Source of the DNA: Luedemannella flava
GTDB lineage: Bacteria > Actinomycetota > Actinomycetes > Mycobacteriales > Micromonosporaceae
DNA: 64,000 bases
NCBI RefSeq assembly: GCF_039528515.1
Contig: NZ_BAAALT010000028.1
Coordinates: 1 to 64,000 of the forward strand
Reading direction: 5' to 3'
In this document: positions 53,815 to 61,984 of the stretch, piece by piece
Layout: each line of letters starts with the position of its first letter
Position numbering within the stretch: the stretch's first letter is position 1
Notes under the pieces: generated by a model
The model's input: only the letters and a program-made list of their open reading frames with translations
What the model was told of the DNA's origin: nothing
Database searches by the model: none
Program-made: the position numbers and the translations under genes

Positions 53815-53834
53815 GTACGGTTTGGCCCCAAGAT
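53789..53834. terminator. Bidirectional terminator, AlkD-like and permease genes
   Basis: ATCTTGGGGCCAAACCG (53789-53805) pairs perfectly with 53818-53834. The first arm covers the end of the AlkD-like coding sequence and the loop holds its TAG; the permease stop is at 53857. Ends of both arms read as T- or A-rich in one direction only. Confidence 0.8.
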
Positions 53835-53856
53835 CCTGTGGGGGACCCGAGGAAAG

Positions 53857-55467
53857 TCAGACGGCCGCCGGTTCGGGGGCCTTGGCGGGAGCGCCGCCGT
53901 GTTCGGCGTCCAGGGCCAGTTCCTCGGCGTCCGGCTCGCGCGGGGCCGGGCGGGTCAGCGCGAACAGCCCGCAGACCAGGGCGAGGAACAGGTAGCCCAG
54001 CGCCACCGGCCCGTTGGCGTTCCACGCGACCTCGGGCGCGTGGATGAGACCGACGAACGACAGCAGCGCCGCGACCGCCGCGAAGATGGCGGCCATGAGG
54101 AAACGTTTGTCGATGATGAACGCGACGATCGCGCCCAGCAGCAAGCCGACCAGGATGGCGCCCTGGCCGAGCGTGTTGAGGCCGGCGTAGAAGACGCCGG
54201 CGTTGGCCAGCGCCTCGTCGCCGACGGCGGCCGCGCTCGTGCCGGCCGCGCCGAGCACGTTGTCGATCAGGCCGGCCGCCCACGAGGCGATGTTGGGTAT
54301 CAGCGCGGCGACCACGGCGGCCGCGTGGATGCGCGGCGTGTGCTGGAACGCCTGGGCGCCGATGAGCAGGCCGATGTAGAGCAGGATCGGCACGATCGCC
54401 GGCAGCGGCAGGACCGCCCCCAGGAGCCCGAACAGCCCGAAGAAGCAGAGCAGCGCGATCGCCACCCCGGTGGCCATCGAGTACCCGCTGCGTCCGCCCG
54501 CCTTCTTCCAGCCGGGGTGGCCGATGTACACGGCCGGCGGGAACGGCGAGCCGAGGCAGGCGCCGACGAGCGCGCCCGCGCCGTCGGCGAGCAGCACGCT
54601 GCGAAGGTTGTAGCTGTCCCCCGCCGCCGCCGCGCTCTCGACGTTCGACATGCCCTCGGTGAAGTTGTAGACGCCCAACGGGATGGCGGTGGCCAGCAGC
54701 GGCCCGATGTCGGACAGCCCGGCGCCGAGCAGGTCGAAGTGGAAGCTGGGGAACGCGAACGCGATGTCCTTGGCCGCCGCGGACACGTCCGGCGCGGACA
54801 TGACGCCGCCGACCCAGGCGATCGCCGTGCCGACGAGCAGGGCGGCCAGGCTGATCGGGATGTTGCCGGGCAGCCTGATGTCGGTGAGCAGGCCGATGAG
54901 CAGCAGCGCGAACACCGGCAGCGCGACCCACGCGAGCGCCCACATGCGGGCGGCCGGCAGCATCGAGATGAAGGTGACGGAGATGCCGGCAAGCGTGCCG
55001 AGCAGCGCGGCGCGCGGCGCGAACTTCCGGATGTACGGCCCGACGAACGCCCCGATGAGCACGATGACGCCGATGATGAACGCCCACGCGAGCCCCGCCT
55101 CCCAGGCGCGCACGGCGTCCTTGGTCTGCAGGTAGATCGGCAGCATGATCAGGAACACGACGATGAACATGTGCGGGACGCTCGGCCCGTACGGCATCGC
55201 CGTGACGTCGGCGCGGTTCTCCCGGACCGCGAGCCGCCGCGCCAGGACGGTGTAGTAGATGTTGCCGGCCACGAGCGCGATGCCGAGCGCCGGCAGGATC
55301 GTGCCGTACACGTCGCCGGCGGGCAGGTGCACGACGCCGATGCACAGCGCGGTCAGCGTGAGGACGTTGACCAGGACGTTGATGCCGAGTCCGGAGAACG
55401 CGTTGGTGTCGCCGCGCACCCAGAGGGGCAGATTCGGGTCGAGTTTGAGGGTCGGGAGTTTGACCAT
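53857..55467 (-). CDS. NCS2/AzgA-like nucleobase permease
   Basis: 536 aa with about 12-13 membrane helices. The N-terminal GDTNAFSGLGINVLVNVLT and TAMPYGPSVPHMF, and GVYNFTEGMSNVESAAAAGD, are NCS2-type (xanthine/uracil permease superfamily) substrate segments. AGGAG lies 6 nt before the ATG. Follows the isochorismatase-fold hydrolase by 15 bp in the same operon, suggesting import of a nitrogen-rich ring or ureide that the hydrolase then opens. Confidence 0.87.
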   Translation of the reverse strand: MVKLPTLKLDPNLPLWVRGDTNAFSGLGINVLVNVLTLTALCIGVVHLPAGDVYGTILPALGIALVAGNIYYTVLARRLAVRENRADVTAMPYGPSVPHMFIVVFLIMLPIYLQTKDAVRAWEAGLAWAFIIGVIVLIGAFVGPYIRKFAPRAALLGTLAGISVTFISMLPAARMWALAWVALPVFALLLIGLLTDIRLPGNIPISLAALLVGTAIAWVGGVMSAPDVSAAAKDIAFAFPSFHFDLLGAGLSDIGPLLATAIPLGVYNFTEGMSNVESAAAAGDSYNLRSVLLADGAGALVGACLGSPFPPAVYIGHPGWKKAGGRSGYSMATGVAIALLCFFGLFGLLGAVLPLPAIVPILLYIGLLIGAQAFQHTPRIHAAAVVAALIPNIASWAAGLIDNVLGAAGTSAAAVGDEALANAGVFYAGLNTLGQGAILVGLLLGAIVAFIIDKRFLMAAIFAAVAALLSFVGLIHAPEVAWNANGPVALGYLFLALVCGLFALTRPAPREPDAEELALDAEHGGAPAKAPEPAAV

Positions 55468-55482
55468 GGCGCACTCCTCGCG

Positions 55483-56166
55483 TCAGACGGGAACCTCGGC
55501 CTCCCGCAGGGCCGCCATGAAGTCGGTGGACGTGGCGACCCAGCCGAAGATGCCGCCCTGTGCGGCGACCATCTCCAGGCCGATGCGTTGGAACTCGGGG
55601 AAGTAGGAACCGACGCAGTCGGACAGGACCAGGCACTCGTACCCCCGGTCGTTGGCCTCCCGCACGGTGGTGTGCACGCACACCTCGGTGGTGACGCCGA
55701 CCACGACGAGGCTGGTGATGCCCTTTTCGGCGAGCAGGTCGCCGAGTTCGGTGGCGTAGAAGGCGCCCTTGCCGGGCTTGTCGATGACGGGCTCGCCGGG
55801 CTGCGGCGCGAGTTCGTCGACGATGTCGTGGCCCTCCTCGCCGCGGATGAGGATGCGCCCGCGCGGGCCGGGGTCACCGATGCGCATGCTCGGCTTGCCG
55901 CGCCGGAGCTTGGCGGGCGGGCAGTCGGAGAGGTCGGGCAGGTGGCCCTCCCTCGTGTGGATGATGAAAAGGCCGAGCTCGCGGCACCCGGCGAGCAGCG
56001 CCTCGGTCGGCGCGATCGTGCGACGCAGCTGCTCGACGTCGTTGCCCAGGCTCTCCCCGAAGCCGCCCGGCTCCAGGAAGTCGCGCTGCATGTCGATGAC
56101 GACGAGCGCCGTGGTCGCCGGGTCGAAGCTGAACGGATAGGGAAGAGCCGGAACCGTTGCCGACAT
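55483..56166 (-). CDS. Isochorismatase-fold cysteine hydrolase (amidohydrolase type)
   Basis: 227 aa. Catalytic triad: Asp in VVIDMQRDFLEPGGFG, Lys in IDKPGKGAFYAT, Cys in GVTTEVCVHTTVREAND. This Cys-type fold includes N-carbamoylsarcosine, biuret, ureidoacrylate and related amide hydrolases. ATG at 56166 with GAGG 7 nt upstream. First in an operon with the NCS2 permease; exact substrate cannot be told. The upstream region has TTGGATCCCAA and GTTGGATACAAC, possible operator halves. Confidence 0.87.
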   Translation of the reverse strand: MSATVPALPYPFSFDPATTALVVIDMQRDFLEPGGFGESLGNDVEQLRRTIAPTEALLAGCRELGLFIIHTREGHLPDLSDCPPAKLRRGKPSMRIGDPGPRGRILIRGEEGHDIVDELAPQPGEPVIDKPGKGAFYATELGDLLAEKGITSLVVVGVTTEVCVHTTVREANDRGYECLVLSDCVGSYFPEFQRIGLEMVAAQGGIFGWVATSTDFMAALREAEVPV

Positions 56167-56339
56167 TGCGGACCCTCGATTCGTTGGATCCCAAGTTGGA
56201 TACAACCGATTGTCAGCGGCTTCGTTTCCGCCTCGGCCTTGTCTTGTAACGTAACGATGACGGGGCACGATCATCCGATGTGGACTGATTGCGTGCGTGC
56301 CACAGGCAATCACGCCTGCCAACTCACACGGGGAACGTG

Positions 56340-56762
56340 ATGAGACAACGCGTCATGTCATCCATCGCAGGCTTGGCCCTGCTCGTCGCTGGCGTCGTCC
56401 TACCGGCGACTCCCGCCCACGCCGCGGGCACCATCGGGTGGACGGTGACGAATACGGCGACTGAGACAAAGATCGAAGCTCGCCTCTACCAGACCGGCAG
56501 CGGCACGACGTATCTCGGTTACGTCAGCGTGATCCCGGGCTTCACCCACACCTTCTACGTGGTGACCGTCTGCGACCTCGCCGATGACGGGTGGCCGCTC
56601 ACCGCACGCATTCAGGAGACCCCGACCTCAGCGGTCTACGAGGTCCGCGACTGGGACGGCCCCGACGGCGGCTGTGGCTCCGACGGTCCTCCGACCATCC
56701 GCAAGTTCCGCGCGGCCCTGGAAGAGAACGGCAGCCCTTGGGCGACGCCACCAGCCCGCTAA
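56340..56762 (+). CDS. Small secreted protein of unknown function
   Basis: 140 aa. Signal peptide MRQRVMSSIAGLALLVAGVV followed by LPATPAHA, cleaved near residue 28. The mature 110 residues are beta-rich (GTIGWTVTNTATETKIEARL) with two Cys (VCDLADDG and GGCGSDG) that could form a disulfide. GGGGAA lies 5 nt before the ATG. No family recognised; stands alone, divergent from the hydrolase operon. Confidence 0.68.
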   Translation: MRQRVMSSIAGLALLVAGVVLPATPAHAAGTIGWTVTNTATETKIEARLYQTGSGTTYLGYVSVIPGFTHTFYVVTVCDLADDGWPLTARIQETPTSAVYEVRDWDGPDGGCGSDGPPTIRKFRAALEENGSPWATPPAR

Positions 56763-56780
56763 CGACCGACAGCCACTGCG

Positions 56781-57410
56781 TTAGCCCAGCAGGAGCCAAC
56801 CCGCAAGGATCACGATCACCACGCTGGACAGGACGGCGGTGATCAGGCGGCCGCGGGGGCCGGTGAGGACCCGGCCCACCGCGGTGCCGCCGGCGGCCAG
56901 CAGGAACTGCCAGCTCGCGGACGCGACGAACGCGGCCACCACGAACACCACCGAGGCGGCAGGCGACCGGTCACCGGTCGCCTGCCGGCCCAGCACGAGG
57001 GCCGCGAAGTAGATGATCGTCGCCGGGTTCAGGATCGTGAGCCCGAGCAGCGCCACGTACGCCCGGCCGGGCGTGGTCAGCCCCTTGCCTCTCGTCGAGG
57101 CCGCCCGGGCGGGGTCGCGGTAGTGGCGCACGGCGGATACGGCCGTCCGCACGGCGATGACGAGCAGCGCGCCGGCGGCGATCCACCGCATCGGGGTGGC
57201 GACCGGGGCGATCGCGTTGGCCAGCGCCGCCCCGCCGAGCACGGCGGCCAGCGCGTAGATCCCGTCGGCCGTGGCCACGCCGAGCGCCGCACCTGCCCCC
57301 ACCGCGAACGTCGTCCGGGCGGTCAGGCTGATGATGAGCACGGCGATGGCGCCCACCGGCACGGCGATGCCGTACCCGGCGAGCAGCCCGGAGATCAACG
57401 CGTCGGTCAC
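56781..57410 (-). CDS. LysE-family exporter
   Basis: 209 aa (GTG at 57410; a TTG three codons earlier also fits, neither with a ribosome site). Six hydrophobic helices; N-terminal ALISGLLAGYGIAVPVGAIA and ADGIYALAAVLGGAALANAI, and later LLGLTILNPATIIYFAALV, are typical of LysE/RhtB amino-acid exporters. Substrate unknown. Convergent with the small secreted protein. Confidence 0.9.
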   Translation of the reverse strand: MTDALISGLLAGYGIAVPVGAIAVLIISLTARTTFAVGAGAALGVATADGIYALAAVLGGAALANAIAPVATPMRWIAAGALLVIAVRTAVSAVRHYRDPARAASTRGKGLTTPGRAYVALLGLTILNPATIIYFAALVLGRQATGDRSPAASVVFVVAAFVASASWQFLLAAGGTAVGRVLTGPRGRLITAVLSSVVIVILAGWLLLG

Positions 57411-57453
57411 GGAGGGCAACTGTGCCAGACGCGGCCCGCTGACCTCGACCGGA

Positions 57454-58278
57454 TTAGCTCAGCGAACCGACAAGCAGGGCGTGGAAGGCGGTCATCGTCG
57501 GGACGGTTACGTCAGGTGCGAAACGGGCGGAGTTCGCGCGGCTCAGGGCGGCCGCCTCCTCGCCGGCCCGCGCCGGCGGCCGGTCGCTGTCCACCGGTGG
57601 GCCCTCCGGGGCCGCCGCGGCCGGCGGGCCGTCGTAGACGTGCACGGCCGTGGCGACGCCCGCCCGGCGCGCGCAGAGGATGCCCCGGCTGAGCTGGTCG
57701 TCCATGAACCACGCCGCGTCGGCCGGCACGCCCAGCGCGTCCAGCGCCAGGTGGGCGAAGCGCGGGTTCGGCTTGCGGATGCCCACCTCGTCGCTGAAGA
57801 GCAGCACCCCGAAGTACTCCGCGAGGCCCTCGGCCGCCAGGAACTCCCGCATCGGCGCCCCGCACAGCGTGTTGCTCACCACCGCCGCCGGCACACCGGC
57901 CGCCCGTGCCGCCTCCAGCGACTCGCGCACCCCGGGCCGGACCCCCCACGGACGCTGCGTCCAGGCGCGGACCAGCTCGGTGGCGTGCGCGCCGACGGCC
58001 GCCCGAGCCGCCGCGGGCCAGTCCCCCGCCACGAAGTCCGCCCAGAACGCCTCGTGCGTCAGCTCCTCCGGCTCGGGGGTACGGGCGAGGGCGTCACGCC
58101 ACTGCGAGTACGCCCGCCGGCCAGCCGTGATGTCCGCCTCGATCTCGGCGGCGCTCAGCGCCCCGCCGGTCAGCCCGGTGACCCGGTCGACGAGGGCCGG
58201 CATCCAGTCCGCCTTGCCGGCGAAGTCGGCCAGCACGCCGCCGAAGTCGAACAGGAGCGCTCCGGGCCGTACCACCAT
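57454..58278 (-). CDS. HAD-superfamily hydrolase
   Basis: 274 aa. Motif I LLFDFGGVLADF (Asp nucleophile; Gly replaces the second-Asp neighbour as in subfamily IA), motif II VVSNTLCGAP, Lys in RKPNPRFAH and motif IV WFMDDQLSR. Phosphatase or dehalogenase-type; substrate unknown. The last 50 residues are Ala/Pro-rich. ATG at 58278; the extra frame upstream lacks signals. Divergent from rnhA. Confidence 0.9.
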   Translation of the reverse strand: MVVRPGALLFDFGGVLADFAGKADWMPALVDRVTGLTGGALSAAEIEADITAGRRAYSQWRDALARTPEPEELTHEAFWADFVAGDWPAAARAAVGAHATELVRAWTQRPWGVRPGVRESLEAARAAGVPAAVVSNTLCGAPMREFLAAEGLAEYFGVLLFSDEVGIRKPNPRFAHLALDALGVPADAAWFMDDQLSRGILCARRAGVATAVHVYDGPPAAAAPEGPPVDSDRPPARAGEEAAALSRANSARFAPDVTVPTMTAFHALLVGSLS

Positions 58279-58342
58279 GGGTGTGATCCTTGCGGGTGAC
58301 CGGGTAACCGGCAAATCGGCGGCGACCCGGTACCGTGCCCGC

Positions 58343-58801
58343 ATGGCGGAAAAGGTTGTCGAGATCTACACGGACGGCGCGTGCAGCGGCAACCCGGGGC
58401 CGGGCGGCTGGGGCGCGGTGCTGCGCTACGGCGCGCACGTCAAGGAGCTGCACGGCGGCGACCCCGGCCCGACCACCAACAACCGCATGGAGCTCATGGC
58501 CGCCATCGAGGCGCTGGAGCACCTCACCCGCCCGGCCGTGGTGCGCCTGCACACCGACAGCGTCTACGTGCGCACCGGCATCACCCAGTGGCTGGCCGGG
58601 TGGCAGCGCAACGGCTGGCGCACCGCCGGCAAGCAGCCGGTGAAGAACGCCGACCTGTGGCAGCGGCTGTCCACCGCGTCCGCCCGCCACCAGATCGAGT
58701 GGCTGTGGGTCAAGGGCCACGCGGGCGACCCCGGCAACGAGCGCGCCGACGCGCTGGCCAACAAGGGCGTCGCGGAGGCCCGGGGCGGGGGCGCACACTA
58801 G
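58343..58801 (+). CDS. rnhA: Ribonuclease HI
   Basis: 152 aa. Complete DEDD active site: Asp11 (YTDGACSGNPGPGGWG), Glu50 (NNRMELMAA), Asp72 (HTDSVYV) and Asp136 (GHAGDPGNERADALAN). Degrades RNA in RNA-DNA hybrids. It has the basic protrusion (WLAGWQRNGWRTAGKQPVKN) of bacterial RNase HI. Ends with a Gly-rich tail. Followed by a small acidic protein gene. Confidence 0.96.
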   Translation: MAEKVVEIYTDGACSGNPGPGGWGAVLRYGAHVKELHGGDPGPTTNNRMELMAAIEALEHLTRPAVVRLHTDSVYVRTGITQWLAGWQRNGWRTAGKQPVKNADLWQRLSTASARHQIEWLWVKGHAGDPGNERADALANKGVAEARGGGAH

Positions 58802-58817
58802 GCGGATGAGGTCAGCT

Positions 58818-59006
58818 ATGGCAGACGAACCGCAGCACTCCGAAGACGCGCCACGGGAGTCCACGTCCAAGTGGCGGGCGCTGCCGGACCGGGTCCATCC
58901 GTCGGACATGGTCGAGTCCGCCCCGGAGGACCCGCCGCCGAGCACGCCCCCCGCGGCGGGCGACCCGGACACGAACTGGCTGCTCCGGTGGGGCAGCGGC
59001 GGGTAG
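58818..59006 (+). CDS. Small acidic, proline-rich protein
   Basis: 62 aa (MADEPQHSED start chosen for the GAGG 6 nt upstream; a start 12 bp earlier is possible). Middle SKWRALPDRVHPSDMVESAP, then Pro-rich and a hydrophobic NWLLRWGSGG end. Predicted disordered. 16 bp after rnhA and likely co-transcribed. Unknown function. Confidence 0.6.
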   Translation: MADEPQHSEDAPRESTSKWRALPDRVHPSDMVESAPEDPPPSTPPAAGDPDTNWLLRWGSGG

Positions 59007-59013
59007 TCGTCGA

Positions 59014-59133
59014 CTATCCGCGCGTCCCCCGCCGGTACTCGCCGGGCGGCACGCCGTACCGGGCGACGAAGGCGCGGGTGAACTGTGGCGGGCTGGTGAA
59101 CCCCCACCGCGCGGCGATGGCGTGGACGGACAC
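59014..59133 (-). pseudogene. Fragment of an AraC-family regulator
   Basis: 39 codons reading VHAIAARWGFTSPPQFTRAF and YGVPPGEYRR before TAG. This is the second helix-turn-helix half of an AraC domain; the rest of the gene is missing, and upstream bases belong to the next gene. A truncated relic. Confidence 0.75.
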
Positions 59134-59151
59134 GGGCGTATGCGGACACGG

Positions 59152-60891
59152 CTACTCCGCGCGGTGCCGGGGCCGCGGTAGCGGGGCGTCGTGGGTGAGC
59201 AGCGGGACGTGGTGGTCGGTCGACGGCTCCGTGCGGGCCAGCAGGTCGGCCAGCCCCGTCCGCGTCGCCAGGACCACGAGCCGGTCCGTACGGGCCAGCG
59301 CCCGCCCGTAGGGCGGCGACCAGAGCGTCTGCGTCCCCCGGCCCGTCCGCACCGCGAGCAGCCGGGCCTGCCCGGGCGTGGACACCTCGCCCGCCGGCCG
59401 GGCCTCCAGCCGCGAGCCCGCCCCGACGGACAACTCGGCGACGAGCAGCAGCCGCCGACCCACCGGGATCGTGCCGATCACCTCCCGGCCCAGCATCGCC
59501 GCCGCGAACGCGGGCGCCGCGAGGTGCGAGACGCTGCGCGAGGCCGTGTTGGGGAACGTCCGCTCGACCCGGTCGGCCATGTCGCCGTCGAAGAGGCGGA
59601 CGACCACGCGCAGGTCGTCCCGCATGGTCTGGCCGACGAGCGCGGTCTCCAGGTTGGCGACGTCGTCGGTGGTGAGGACGATCAGCGCCCGACACTGCGG
59701 CACCCACGCGGCCCGCAGGGTCTCGGAGTGCGCGCCGTCACCGAAGATGACCGGCACCCGCAGCTCACGGGCGACGGACACGCCGCGCGCGTCGGGCGAG
59801 CGCTCGATCGCCACCACGTCGATGTCGAAGCTGTGCAGGGCGCGGATCACCCGGGCGCCCACGTCGCCGAGCCCGACGACCACGACGTGGTCCGCGAGCG
59901 GTCCGGTCAGCACGCCGGTGGTGATCGCGAGCCGCGCCTTGGCCATCGAGTCGACCACGATCGCGGTGAGCAGCGGCAGGAGCGCGATGCTGGCCAGCGT
60001 CAGCACCGTCTGCACGACCTTCTCGGCGGCGGGCGCGCCGAGGTCGGCGTTCGCCCCGCCCACGGTGTTGAGGATCGTCAGGTACGCGGCCTGCGCCACG
60101 CTGACGTCCTTGATGAGCGCCAGCGCGACCGCGCTCGCGACCACCAGCCCGGTCACCACCCCGAACGCGATCGACAACCGCCGCCCGACCAGGCGGTAGA
60201 GCGCGCGCAACGGCCGGCGCGGGCGGCGCGGCGCGGCGATGCGGGCGGCCGCCGGCGGGTTGACCGCGAGGACCAGGTCGGCCGCCGCGTCGTCGGACGG
60301 CAGGAGATCGGGATCCTCCCGGCCGTTGCTCGCGAGTCCACAGAGGATGTCGTGTTCGTCCACGTCCTCGCGACGGGCCTCGAACAGCGTCCGGTCGGGC
60401 AGCCGCACGTACGCGGGGGCGGTCTCCCCCAGCGCGGCCGCCACGAACGCGGGCGTGGCAAGAGCGGATGAGGAGAGCACGGCGCAGCCGGGCAGCAGCC
60501 GCCGCACGCCCTCGGTGAGGCCGCGGCTGAAGATGCGCAGCACGATCCGGATCGAGGGGTTCAGCTCGCGGGCGACGAGGGCGGCGTCGACGTTGCCGCC
60601 GTCGTTCTGCTCGACGAGCGCGAGCGCGTCGGCGCCGGCCAGCCCGGCCTCGGTCAACGCCGCCGCGGTCGGGCGTTCCGCCTCGACGATCCGCACGCCG
60701 GGCAGCGCCGCGATGCCCTTGCTCTGCCCCAGCGCATCGGGCGGCAGGATGACGGTGACGTCGCCGTTGTAGCGCTCGACCAGGTGCTCCACGAGCCGGT
60801 ACGTCAGGGTGTCGTGGCCACAGACAACGAATCGGGGTTGGTCGCTCTCCACACCGTCGAGGGTAGGGCCCCACGTCAGGTGCTGAAACAT
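59152..60891 (-). CDS. Two-RCK (TrkA-N) channel-like protein with atypical filter
   Basis: 579 aa. N-terminal NAD-binding RCK-like domain (FVVCGHDTLTYRLVEHLVER), two membrane helices near 250-270 and 305-330 with a pore-like loop between, then a second RCK domain (VVVVGLGDVGARVIRALHS; FGDGAHSETLRAAW). The loop reads ILNTVGGANADLG instead of the TVGYG potassium filter, so selective K+ conduction is doubtful. Start at the ATG 60891 or a GTG at 60852 (VESDQPRFVV). Overlaps no other gene; right flank is a pectate-lyase relic. Confidence 0.83.
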   Translation of the reverse strand: MFQHLTWGPTLDGVESDQPRFVVCGHDTLTYRLVEHLVERYNGDVTVILPPDALGQSKGIAALPGVRIVEAERPTAAALTEAGLAGADALALVEQNDGGNVDAALVARELNPSIRIVLRIFSRGLTEGVRRLLPGCAVLSSSALATPAFVAAALGETAPAYVRLPDRTLFEARREDVDEHDILCGLASNGREDPDLLPSDDAAADLVLAVNPPAAARIAAPRRPRRPLRALYRLVGRRLSIAFGVVTGLVVASAVALALIKDVSVAQAAYLTILNTVGGANADLGAPAAEKVVQTVLTLASIALLPLLTAIVVDSMAKARLAITTGVLTGPLADHVVVVGLGDVGARVIRALHSFDIDVVAIERSPDARGVSVARELRVPVIFGDGAHSETLRAAWVPQCRALIVLTTDDVANLETALVGQTMRDDLRVVVRLFDGDMADRVERTFPNTASRSVSHLAAPAFAAAMLGREVIGTIPVGRRLLLVAELSVGAGSRLEARPAGEVSTPGQARLLAVRTGRGTQTLWSPPYGRALARTDRLVVLATRTGLADLLARTEPSTDHHVPLLTHDAPLPRPRHRAE

Positions 60892-60892
60892 T

Positions 60893-61157
60893 CTCTACCG
60901 GGCGTGCGGCAACTGCACGAACAGCTACACCCGGCACGTCGACGTGACCAACGTGCTGCTGAACAATCGCCGGCATCAACACCAACTGGGGCGACACCGC
61001 GACCCTGCGCCAGATCGTCGTCAAGGGCCAGTCGAGCATCCACGCCCGCGCGATGTACAAGGACGTGGCAAAGGGCTCCGAGCCGACCTACCTCGGCGAC
61101 GCCGTCAACAAGTTCACCAACTCGGACATCACCACAACATCACCGAAGAACTGGGCG
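60893..61157 (+). pseudogene. Relic of a PL3 pectate lyase gene
   Basis: YRACGNCTNSYTRHVDVTNV in one frame, then after a +1 shift near 60966 GINTNWGDTATLRQIVV and later KGSEPTYLGDAVNKFTN. These are the Cys-Gly-Asn-Cys and GINxNxGDTAT segments of family 3 pectate lyases. Both ends of the gene are missing and the frame is broken. Sits on the strand opposite to its neighbours. Confidence 0.75.
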
Positions 61158-61514
61158 TCAGACGTTGAAGCCGAGGGCGCGGAGCTGGTCGCGGCCGTCG
61201 TCGGTGATCTTGTCGGGGCCCCACGGGGGGAGCCAGACCCAGTTGATGCGGAAGTCGCTCACGATGCCGCCACCCGGGCCGCCGGTCAGGGCGGCGCGGG
61301 CCTGCTCCTCGATCACGTCGGTGAGCGGGCAGGCGGCCGACGTCAGCGTCATGTCGATCGTGGCCACGTTCTCGCCGTCGATGTGCACCCCGTAGACGAG
61401 GCCCAGGTCGACGACGTTGATGCCCAGCTCCGGGTCGACGACGTCGCGCATGGCCTCCTCGACGTCGGCCACGGTCGCCGAACCGGTCGCGGGTGTCTCT
61501 ACGGTCTCGCTCAT
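61158..61514 (-). CDS. sufT: SufT/DUF59 iron-sulfur maturation protein
   Basis: 118 aa. DUF59 domain with VEEAMRDVVDPELGINVVDL, GLVYGV, IDMTLTSAACPLTD and the end WLPPWGPDKITDDGRDQLRA. Assists late steps of Fe-S delivery. ATG overlaps the sufU stop (ATGA) and the gene closes the leftward Suf operon. Downstream is the pectate-lyase relic. Confidence 0.92.
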   Translation of the reverse strand: MSETVETPATGSATVADVEEAMRDVVDPELGINVVDLGLVYGVHIDGENVATIDMTLTSAACPLTDVIEEQARAALTGGPGGGIVSDFRINWVWLPPWGPDKITDDGRDQLRALGFNV

Positions 61515-61984
61515 GCCCCCACCTTGATCTCGCCGCTGTTGTCGTCGCTTGAGTCGACCGCGCGCGCCAGCGCGTCCTTGAACGCCATCCAGGACAGCAG
61601 CGCGCACTTCACCCGCGCGGGGTACTTCGCCACGCCGGCGAACGCGACCGCGTCCTCCAGGACGGCCTCGTCCGGTTCCACCTGACCACGGCCGCCGAGC
61701 AGTTCGGTGAACGCGTCCAGCCGGGTCAGGGCGTCGGGCACCGGCTTGCCGACGAGCAGTTCGTGCAGGACGCTCGCCGAGGCCTGGCTGATCGAGCAGC
61801 CCATGCCGTCGTAGGAGACGTCCGTGATGCGCTCGCCGTCGAGCGTGACCCGCAGGGTGATCTCGTCGCCGCACGTCGGGTTGACGTGGTGCGCCTCGGT
61901 GTCGTACGGCTCCCGGAGGCCCCGACCACGTGGCTTCTTGTAGTGGTCGAGGATGATCTCCTGGTACAGCTGGTCGAGCTGCAT
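61511..61984 (-). CDS. sufU: SufU sulfur-transfer protein
   Basis: 157 aa. Zinc site residues Cys38 (NPTCGDEI), Asp40, Cys63 (GMGCSISQAS) and Cys127 (RVKCALLSW), as in SufU of Gram-positives, which accepts sulfur from SufS. Start ATG overlaps the sufS stop (TAATG) by one base. Coupled to sufT downstream. Confidence 0.95.
   Translation of the reverse strand: MQLDQLYQEIILDHYKKPRGRGLREPYDTEAHHVNPTCGDEITLRVTLDGERITDVSYDGMGCSISQASASVLHELLVGKPVPDALTRLDAFTELLGGRGQVEPDEAVLEDAVAFAGVAKYPARVKCALLSWMAFKDALARAVDSSDDNSGEIKVGA

Noticed and set aside
53899..56340. 813-codon rightward frame opposite the permease and hydrolase
   Set aside because: Antisense shadow with biased composition (Arg/Gly/Asp/Glu/His), no domain.
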